Positions 12,970-13,262 of a stretch of DNA of 13,262 nt are shown in pieces (position 1 is the stretch's first letter; each line of letters opens with the position of its first letter). The position numbers were made by a program, and so were the translations under genes. A model generated the notes under the pieces. The model had not been told where the DNA came from, did no database searches, and was given only the letters and a program-made list of their open reading frames with translations. The DNA comes from an uncultured archaeon (GTDB lineage: Archaea > Aenigmatarchaeota > Aenigmatarchaeia > GW2011-AR5): positions 1 through 13,262 of the forward strand of contig CAIKBN010000028.1 in NCBI GenBank assembly GCA_903825675.1, given 5' to 3'.

Positions 12970-13262
12970 CCATGTTTTGGTGTCCTGTACCATTTTCTTT
13001 CTCTGTTAAATTTCAAAAACGTGTTTAAAAGAAGCATTAGTTCAATAACGCCATATATCAAGAATAGAAAAGGGAACAACAGCAAATCATCCTTATCTAA
13101 AAACCTCACGCACGCAACAAACATAATTATTATTCCGAGCAGCATGCCTGACAACAAGATATAGTTTGGGGATAAAAAGAAAAGGACCATAAAAATAACT
13201 GAAACCGGCGCTATCATTGCCCTTATTACCAGATACGGCAAAAAAACAACAAGCTCTAGCAA
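12933..13262 (-). CDS. Partial membrane protein, probably C-terminus of a GT2-type glycosyltransferase
   Basis: An open frame enters from the right edge and stops at 12933, giving 110 codons including the stop. The first in-window codon is TTG, but this is very unlikely to be the real start. Two to four hydrophobic helices cover residues about 3-80 (VSVIFMVLFFLSPNYILL, then GMLLGIIIMFVACVRFLD, then LLLFPFLFLIYGVIELMLLL). They are followed by FNRERKWYRTPKHG. Membrane-anchored family 2 glycosyltransferases commonly end in such helices and an 'R.W..TPK' motif, which is the basis of the call; the catalytic domain would lie outside the window. Its last 37 nt overlap the end of the Zn-ribbon gene on the other strand. 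Confidence 0.6.
   Translation of the reverse strand: MLELVVFLPYLVIRAMIAPVSVIFMVLFFLSPNYILLSGMLLGIIIMFVACVRFLDKDDLLLFPFLFLIYGVIELMLLLNTFLKFNRERKWYRTPKHGYGPSKPHLGQT

Noticed and set aside
12933..13262. A complete small membrane protein starting at TTG 13260-13262
   Set aside because: The frame is open to the window edge, there is no visible start signal, and the sequence looks like the tail of a longer enzyme.
1..13262. CRISPR arrays, insertion sequences, toxin-antitoxin or restriction genes
   Set aside because: No regularly spaced repeats, transposase motifs or such gene pairs were seen on either strand.

Overview
The window looks like a chromosomal segment from an uncultivated archaeon, probably a DPANN-type lineage. 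This is inferred from gene content and signals, not from a marker gene. The evidence for Archaea is: a FlaI/FlaJ-type secretion pair flanked by archaellum-like coiled-coil proteins; a four-CxxC Zn-ribbon protein of the archaeal COG2888 kind; GGTGAT/AGGTG ribosome-binding sites; TATA-like boxes about 25 bp before several starts (leaderless promoters); and a tRNA gene carrying bulge-helix-bulge introns. The DNA is AT-rich and gene-dense, and no stretch over 300 bases lacks a gene.

Positions 1-5748 hold a type IV pilus/archaellum-like locus. Two coiled-coil proteins and the start of a small possible membrane protein read leftward. A long FlaI/TadA-type ATPase (746 aa) and a nine-helix FlaJ/TadC-type platform protein (660 aa) read rightward. 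A GT4 glycosyltransferase (5772-6911) follows the platform gene closely and is probably cotranscribed. No pilin or prepilin peptidase is in view.

Positions 6908-10692 are a leftward cluster for surface glycan or glycolipid synthesis: two overlapping four-helix EamA/DMT-like half-transporters, a GalE-like sugar-nucleotide epimerase, an FAD-dependent UDP-galactopyranose-mutase-like or amine-oxidase-like enzyme, and a GT2 glycosyltransferase. Its intergenic regions contain several inverted repeats. One of them, GAGATGC-N15-GCATCTC, also occurs with identical arms and spacing in the divergent promoter region of the pilus locus.

Positions 10747-12481 hold two divergent genes of unknown function (366 aa and 166 aa), separated by a region with a 14-bp palindrome and a 12-bp inverted repeat.

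Positions 12482-12703 (minus strand) can be read as a tRNA-Arg(GCG) gene split by two introns, one at the usual 37/38 site and one inside the T-loop at 59/60. The folded mature tRNA has every stem paired. The introns share an 18-nt box (16/18 identical). The window ends with the Zn-ribbon gene, overlapped tail-to-tail by the C-terminus of a probable membrane GT2 glycosyltransferase.
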